Origin: a bacterium
GTDB lineage: Bacteria; Margulisbacteria; Marinamargulisbacteria; SXXA01; JAHFDB01
Direction: 5' to 3'
NCBI GenBank assembly: GCA_023249195.1
Contig: JAHFDB010000007.1
Coordinates: 1 to 42,012, forward strand
Length of the DNA: 42,012 nucleotides
Of the stretch, positions 36,732-42,012 are shown in pieces (position 1 is the first letter of the stretch; the number at the start of each line of letters is the position of its first letter). The notes under the pieces were generated by a model. That model was not told the DNA's origin. It made no database searches and worked only from the letters and a program-made list of their open reading frames with translations. A program made the position numbers and the translations under genes.

Positions 36732-38708
36732 ATGATTCCTCAACATATCCCATTCCAATTGGTCAGCGATTTTGAGCCCGCTGGCGATCAACCAGAGGCT
36801 ATCGACGCTTTAGTCAAAGGCATTCAAGAAAACAAGAAATATCAAGTCCTTTTAGGGGTAACAGGTTCTGGAAAAACCTTTACCATTGCCAATGTCATTG
36901 CGAAACTCAACCGTCCCGCCCTGATTATAGCCCACAATAAAACATTAGCAGCCCAACTATGCAGTGAATTCAGAGAGTTTTTTCCCCATAATATTGTCGA
37001 ATATTTTATTTCCTATTATGACTATTATCAACCCGAAGCCTACATTCCTTCCCGCGATGCCTATATCGAAAAAGAGGCCCAAATTAACCAAGAAATCGAG
37101 CGTCTGCGCCACAGTGCCACCCGCGCCCTGCTCATGCGCCGAGATGTCATTATTGTGGCCTCGGTGTCTTGCATTTATGGGTTGGGTTTGCCTGAAGATT
37201 ATATGAAGGGCATTCTTACACTCAAAGTAGGTCAACTGATGCCTCGACATGCCCTGTTGTCGCACCTTGAACGGGTACAGTATGAACGCAACGATTTCGA
37301 ACTTATTCGAGGTCGATATCGGGTGTTAGGTGAAACCGTTGATATTTTTGGAGTTTGGGACGAAAACGTCATTCGCCTTTGTTTTTTTGGTGAAGAAATC
37401 GACCGCATTCTGATCATTCACAAAGTATCTGGTGAAATAATTGAAAATCTAGACCATATTGATATTTTTCCAGGCACTCATTATGTTGTACAAGACAATT
37501 TAAACCGGCCCATTGCGGCCATTAAAGCCGAACTCAAGGAGCGTCTTATTGAACTCAATGAAGACGAAAAAATTGTCGAGGCCAAGCGACTGGAACAACG
37601 CACAAACTATGACCTCGATATGATGGCGGAGATGGGATATTGCAAGGGAATTGAAAATTATTCCAGGCACGTTTCTGGGCGGGCTCCCGGAGAAGCCCCC
37701 GGTGTGCTTCTCGACTTTTTTCCCAAAGATTTTCTGACTATCATCGATGAATCGCACGTGACGTTCCCTCAAGTTCGAGGCATGTATGAAGGGGATCGGT
37801 CCAGAAAACAGACCTTAATTCAATACGGATTTAGACTACCCTCGGCCTTAGATAACCGGCCCTTAAAATTTCCAGAATTTGAAGAAAAAATGGGCCTTTC
37901 TATTGCTGTATCCGCAACGCCTGGCCCTTATGAACTAGGAAAAACAGGGGGGGAAATTATCCAGCAAATTATCCGACCCACAGGGCTATTAGACCCTGAA
38001 ATTGTGGTCAAACCTACCGCACATCAGATGGATGACCTTGTTCAAAACATTTATGCGCGTGTGGGAAAAAAAGAACGGGTCTTGATTACGGCGATCACCA
38101 AGCAGTTATCTGAAGATATTACTCAATATTTAGAAGCCGCAGGCATCAAGGTACAGTATCTGCACTCAGACATCCAAGCACTCGACCGCATCGATATTCT
38201 TCACGATCTTAGAGCCGGAAAATATGACGTGCTTGTTGGGGTAAATTTACTTCGAGAAGGCCTAGACCTTCCAGAAGTTTCTCTGGTAGCCATCATGGAT
38301 GCCGATAAAGAAGGCTTTTTAAGAAACGAAAGATCCCTCATTCAAACCATCGGTCGTGCCGCTAGAAATGCCCAAGGCAAAGTCATTTTATATGCGGATA
38401 AGCTCACAGACTCAATGAAAAAAGCCATCGACGAAACCAACCGACGACGAAAAATTCAAAAAGATTTCAACACCGCCCATGGCATTACCCCTAAAACCAT
38501 CATCAAAAAATTGGCAGATATTCGAGACAAAGACAGGCAACGCCTTATTGAACTCAAAAAAGAAGAGCTTGCCGTCACAGCAGAGACACTGCCTCAGCTT
38601 CTCTCTAAACTTGAAAAAGAAATGAAAGACGCGGCTAAAAATCTAGAATTCGAAATAGCCGCCGCACTTCGCGACCAAATCGAAACCCTTAAAAACACCT
38701 CTTTGTAG
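36732..38708 (+). CDS. uvrB: Excinuclease ABC subunit B
   Basis: FEPAGDQPEAIDALVKGI, LGVTGSGKTFTIANVI, YYDYYQPEAYIPSRDAYIEKEAQIN, TIIDESHVTFPQVRGMYEGDRSRK, IGRAARN, C-terminal UVR motif. Confidence 0.97.
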   Translation: MIPQHIPFQLVSDFEPAGDQPEAIDALVKGIQENKKYQVLLGVTGSGKTFTIANVIAKLNRPALIIAHNKTLAAQLCSEFREFFPHNIVEYFISYYDYYQPEAYIPSRDAYIEKEAQINQEIERLRHSATRALLMRRDVIIVASVSCIYGLGLPEDYMKGILTLKVGQLMPRHALLSHLERVQYERNDFELIRGRYRVLGETVDIFGVWDENVIRLCFFGEEIDRILIIHKVSGEIIENLDHIDIFPGTHYVVQDNLNRPIAAIKAELKERLIELNEDEKIVEAKRLEQRTNYDLDMMAEMGYCKGIENYSRHVSGRAPGEAPGVLLDFFPKDFLTIIDESHVTFPQVRGMYEGDRSRKQTLIQYGFRLPSALDNRPLKFPEFEEKMGLSIAVSATPGPYELGKTGGEIIQQIIRPTGLLDPEIVVKPTAHQMDDLVQNIYARVGKKERVLITAITKQLSEDITQYLEAAGIKVQYLHSDIQALDRIDILHDLRAGKYDVLVGVNLLREGLDLPEVSLVAIMDADKEGFLRNERSLIQTIGRAARNAQGKVILYADKLTDSMKKAIDETNRRRKIQKDFNTAHGITPKTIIKKLADIRDKDRQRLIELKKEELAVTAETLPQLLSKLEKEMKDAAKNLEFEIAAALRDQIETLKNTSL

Positions 38709-38779
38709 CTTCTGAGTCCTCAATGTCGAAGAAGTCTGGTAGAATTACAAGATAAAATGAATATGAAAAGGGCCTGTTT

Positions 38780-38932
38780 TTGAGCAAAGAATTGCAGCCA
38801 ATTGAATCACAGTTTTTGATGTACACCTCTCCAAAAGGTGAGGTAAAAATTGAGGTTGTGTTTCAGGACGAGACTATTTGGCTTTCTCAAAAGAAAATGG
38901 GAGAGCTTTTTAACGTTGAATCACACCACTAA
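38780..38932 (+). pseudogene. Truncated 5' fragment of a RhuM-family gene
   Basis: MYTSPKGEVKIEVVFQDETIWLSQKKMGELFNVESHH*: homologous to the VEAVYADEDVWLTQKMMGVLYDVETHTINYH region of the full RhuM at 40642-41700 and broken right after ESH. Confidence 0.65.
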
Positions 38933-38957
38933 AAAAAAATGCCCCAAGTGGGGATTT
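38932..38957. terminator. Bidirectional terminator-like hairpin between converging truncated genes
   Basis: AAAATgCCCC-AAGT-GGGGATTTTT: GC stem flanked by A and T runs on both strands. Confidence 0.5.
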
Positions 38958-39455
38958 TTACTGTGCCCCACTGGGGAATTTTAGTTTGCCATAATCATGT
39001 TCATAAAGCGTATCGGAAAGATGCTTTTCGGTCTCGGTAAGCTTGGCGCGTGCCTGAAGCCGTTCTGCCAAAAGCAACCGTTCTTCGAGTAATTCATGCT
39101 TTCGGGTCTGTATAGCAAAGTAACTCTGTGCAAAAGCGATGGATTCTTTCCTAGGGTCGCCATTTTGGGCAATGAGGTAACAGGCGTATCGCGTGAGCAT
39201 GATATCTTCAACTTCTCGCTTGCCTCCCTTGCCAATTTCGATCATTTTCGTGGCGTCACGAAAATGATGTTCAACCGGTTGTCCCGAGCTTTCACAGCTT
39301 TCCTTAGCTCGATTAATCGCTGTTTCAAAATTTTCCCATCTCGCGTATTCCAGCAGCCCTTGAAGGTCTCTAGCATACCAATAGCTGATATCTTCTTCGG
39401 AGTGGGCGGCATCCTCAAATCGGGTATGCAGTTGCTTGATTGCGTCTGGTTTCAT
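38958..39455 (-). pseudogene. DinD-like (DNA damage-inducible protein D family), 3'-truncated
   Basis: WYARDLQGLLEYARWENFETAINRAKESCESSGQPVEHHFRDATKMIEIGKGGKREVEDIMLTRYACYLIAQNGDPRKESIAFAQSYFAIQTRKHEL matches the DinD N-terminal half; ends abnormally after LYEH. Confidence 0.7.
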
Positions 39456-39573
39456 AAATTGAGCTCCTTATTTTTCTTGGTTTGAGATTTTGACTTCCTG
39501 ACATCAGGAACCCAATATTCTGAATCTACGAGCCATTCCCCAGTCAGCAGTTTTTGCATCAAACATTTTTTTT
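39452..39573 (-). pseudogene. Out-of-frame 3' end of hsdS (LMQKLLTGEWLVDSEYWVPDVRKSKSQTKKNKELNL*)
   Basis: Read on the minus strand immediately after the A8 tract; ends in TGA overlapping the ATG of the DinD-like gene (ATGA). Confidence 0.75.
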
Positions 39574-40617
39574 GAAGGCGGTATTTAGCACAAGAACAAT
39601 ATCTTTTGGGATCTCTAGGGAAGGATGAGGAATCGGGATTGCTTGTAGATCACCGAAGCTAACCGTTTCTCGTACGCTGCCTTGGGCACTTTTCTTTATT
39701 CTTTGTTTTGCTTCACTTGATGAAAGCCAATGTAAAAAATAGTCAGTATTGAGTATGCTTTCATCAAGTTCAAAAACGGTATACATGGGGCTCAGAACGC
39801 CATCATTCCACTTGTCCAGTCGAGCTATAGAGCCAACATTAATACGAGAGGGATTATAGGCATACTGACCATACGTTACTATTTTGTAATTTGATACATC
39901 TGTACTAGCAACTCTTCGTTCAAATTGATCTTCAGGCAATACAAATCCACTATGATTAGTGACGCTTAATACGCGATCAATTTTATTTTCGTGATTCCGT
40001 TTAGAAATTTCTGAGATAAATTTAGAAAGAGGCATTTTCTTCTGATCTGACTTGTTGATAAGCTTTGTAACCAACCACCCAAACCGCTTCTTCTTCGCCG
40101 CAATGAGGGCTTCGATTTTTTGGTTACAAATGTCGATTTTTTCGATTATGTTGGCAATAGCATCCTGAGTTTCTATAGATGGTATAAAAACAGGAAAATT
40201 TTTAAGTAAATCGGAATCGATTCTTCCGGTACCATGTCCGGCTGAATCCACTAGCTTTTTCAAATGTTCCTTACTATAAACTAAATAATAAAGAATATAC
40301 TTTGGGTTAATAGGAATTTTTGGGACTAGCGCTTTTATGTCTTGATTAAACGAAACTTCTCGAAGGGTAAGTGTAACAGGAACATCTTTAAAAAGAGTCA
40401 TTCCGCGTACCAAGATTAGTAGACTTCCTGCTGGCACTATCTTAGACGATTTGACCCCTTTTTCAGAAAGAGAGGGAAGCGTGGATGAAATGAACGATGT
40501 TTTCAAATCTTTTGCTGTAACCCATGGAAAGTCTCCATTCCAAAAATTGTGGTTAGATTTTGTGGGTGTTGATCCTGACTTGAACTCAAATATTTCAGAA
40601 AGCCTCTTTCGTTTCAA
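39559..40617 (-). CDS. hsdS: Type I restriction-modification specificity subunit HsdS, apparently frameshifted near the 3' end
   Basis: Two TRD-like halves (FKSGSTPTKSNHNFWNGDFPWVTAKDLK; IETQDAIANIIEKIDICNQKIEAL). The typical C-terminus LMQKLLTGEW is found in another frame past an A8 tract. Confidence 0.85.
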   Translation of the reverse strand: MKRKRLSEIFEFKSGSTPTKSNHNFWNGDFPWVTAKDLKTSFISSTLPSLSEKGVKSSKIVPAGSLLILVRGMTLFKDVPVTLTLREVSFNQDIKALVPKIPINPKYILYYLVYSKEHLKKLVDSAGHGTGRIDSDLLKNFPVFIPSIETQDAIANIIEKIDICNQKIEALIAAKKKRFGWLVTKLINKSDQKKMPLSKFISEISKRNHENKIDRVLSVTNHSGFVLPEDQFERRVASTDVSNYKIVTYGQYAYNPSRINVGSIARLDKWNDGVLSPMYTVFELDESILNTDYFLHWLSSSEAKQRIKKSAQGSVRETVSFGDLQAIPIPHPSLEIPKDIVLVLNTAFKKNV

Positions 40618-40641
40618 TTTTTAACAACCTCGTTCAACAAA

Positions 40642-41700
40642 CTATCCATTCCCCTCTCCCTCAGCTTGTACTGGCCTCTCCAAACGCTCCAATACGTTCC
40701 AATTTCTATCAAAATCCGATTGATACAATCTATCCTGCACAATCCGATATTTTTCAAACTCACTTTCCGCGTGGGTTTTGGCGATCTCGGCGGTGACTTT
40801 GCCGGCGTCTTGCAAAATCTCCCGATCCGTAGCAGAAATAAAGCGATTCAGTCGTTCTTCCCAATCTGCCATAGTCATCGGCATATTCCTAAGCGCCATA
40901 CTCTCTGCCACGTCCAAATAGGCATTAACAAGACGTTCGAGCTGCGCCATTTCACTCTCGGTTAGATAATTCTTGGCAATGCTGACATCAAATTTCTGGA
41001 TCTTTCCCTCAGGTGCATCTTTCCAAGTGGTTAGGCCCATATTGGTTTTTTCGGCATCAGAACGCAAATACACAACTTCTGCTGCTGTTTGGCCATGAAT
41101 AGCCCAATGAAGTTTGTTTTGGACGGTGGAAAAAAACCGTTTGGTAGCTTGTGCGGTCACATCGTAGTCAATAGACGTTGAATATAGGTCTGTGATTTTT
41201 TGATAGAATTTGCGCTCTGAGAGTCGAATTTCTCGAATGCGTTGGAGCTGTTCTTCAAAATATTTTTTTCCAAGGATGGACCCGTCATTTTTAATCCGTT
41301 CAACATCCATGACATAGGCTTTAATCGTGTATTCCTTGATAATCGCTGTTGCCCATTTACGAAACTGGACCGCACGCTCGGAATTGACCTTGTACCCAAC
41401 CGCGATAATTGCCGATAGATTATAGTGCTGGGTATTATAAGTTTTGGCATCCTTGGCAGTTATTCGAAATTTTCGAATAACTGAATCTTCTTCTAGTTCG
41501 CTATCAGAGAAAATCTTTTTCAGGTGATAGTTGATGGTGTGGGTTTCGACGTCATAGAGCACCCCCATCATCTTTTGGGTTAGCCATACATCTTCATCGG
41601 CATACACAGCCTCAACCCCGCCTTCACCGCTGGCCGCCACAAACGTAAGATACTCCGCAGCCGATGAACGAATGGTCGGAACTTCAGCCTTTTTCTTCAT
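40642..41700 (-). CDS. RhuM-family protein embedded in the type I R-M operon
   Basis: DEDVWLTQKMMGVLYDVETHTINYHLKKIFSDSELEEDSVIRKFRITAKDAKTYNTQHYNLSAIIAVGYKVNSERAVQFRKWAT. Confidence 0.88.
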   Translation of the reverse strand: MKKKAEVPTIRSSAAEYLTFVAASGEGGVEAVYADEDVWLTQKMMGVLYDVETHTINYHLKKIFSDSELEEDSVIRKFRITAKDAKTYNTQHYNLSAIIAVGYKVNSERAVQFRKWATAIIKEYTIKAYVMDVERIKNDGSILGKKYFEEQLQRIREIRLSERKFYQKITDLYSTSIDYDVTAQATKRFFSTVQNKLHWAIHGQTAAEVVYLRSDAEKTNMGLTTWKDAPEGKIQKFDVSIAKNYLTESEMAQLERLVNAYLDVAESMALRNMPMTMADWEERLNRFISATDREILQDAGKVTAEIAKTHAESEFEKYRIVQDRLYQSDFDRNWNVLERLERPVQAEGEGNG

Positions 41701-41895
41701 TTCACGACCTCTTTAATCAGCTTATCCATCTCACCCCTCACAACAACCAACTCTTTTTCAAGCTCCTCAATTTCTTTTTGGACTGCCTTAATATCAATTT
41801 CTTCTTCCTCTTCAAAGGTATCCACATACCGAGGAATATTAAGATTAAAATCGTTTTCCTCAATTTCTTTAAAAGAGGCGATATATGCATACCCC
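41697..41895 (-). pseudogene. hsdM: HsdM C-terminal fragment
   Basis: KEIEENDFNLNIPRYVDTFEEEEEIDIKAVQKEIEELEKEL is the conserved HsdM C-terminus; no upstream methyltransferase domain is joined to it. Confidence 0.75.
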
Positions 41896-41899
41896 ACAT

Positions 41900-42012
41900 T
41901 CAAGCAGCAAGTGCAACATAGGCTTCAAAAGGCGATTTAAAGTTGAGACACTTTTTGGGACGAGAGTTCAACAGGGATTCAATATTAGCTAAATCAGATT
42001 GAGAGAGCAATG
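41900..42012 (-). mobile_element. C-terminal end of IS30-family-like transposase (IS extends beyond window)
   Basis: Minus strand encodes LLSQSDLANIESLLNSRPKKCLNFKSPFEAYVALAA*, matching the IS30 C-terminal 'LNxRPRKxLxFxTP' signature. Confidence 0.7.

Noticed and set aside
1-42012. rRNA, tRNA genes or a CRISPR array
   Set aside because: No tRNA cloverleaf, rRNA-like or repeat-spacer pattern was recognised by reading; a tRNAscan/Infernal run would be needed to exclude small ncRNAs.

Overview
The window is about 42 kb of a Gram-negative, proteobacteria-like chromosome of moderate to low GC. It is densely packed and mostly housekeeping. Recognisable genes: addB (3' end), a short addA-type helicase, recQ, ettA, an MlaE permease, topB, a lipoate ligase, a divergent hisI, ispH, pdxH, trmJ, accA, accD, rpsT, a DUF192 gene, an RsuA/RluB-type pseudouridine synthase, an incomplete opp/dpp transporter, asd and uvrB. 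Accessory content: (i) A bufferin/MNIO RiPP-like cluster at 25.0-27.7 kb. Its secreted precursor carries seven Cys in a CKGK repeat, followed by a terminator-like hairpin, a DUF692/MNIO enzyme, a DUF2063 partner and DoxX. (ii) A TolC + Met-rich multicopper oxidase pair at 4.0-6.5 kb. (iii) A Tes-like radical SAM protein overlapping an Lgt-like membrane enzyme at 21.2-23.7 kb. (iv) A HepT/MntA-type HEPN-MNT toxin-antitoxin pair abutting the 3' end of oppD. (v) A decaying type I restriction-modification island at 38.7-42.0 kb: hsdM truncated next to an IS30-like transposase end, an embedded rhuM, an hsdS frameshifted at an 8-nt homopolymer, and truncated dinD-like and rhuM-like genes facing each other at a rearrangement junction. 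No rRNA, tRNA or CRISPR array was recognised. All functional calls come from reading motifs; no searches were run.
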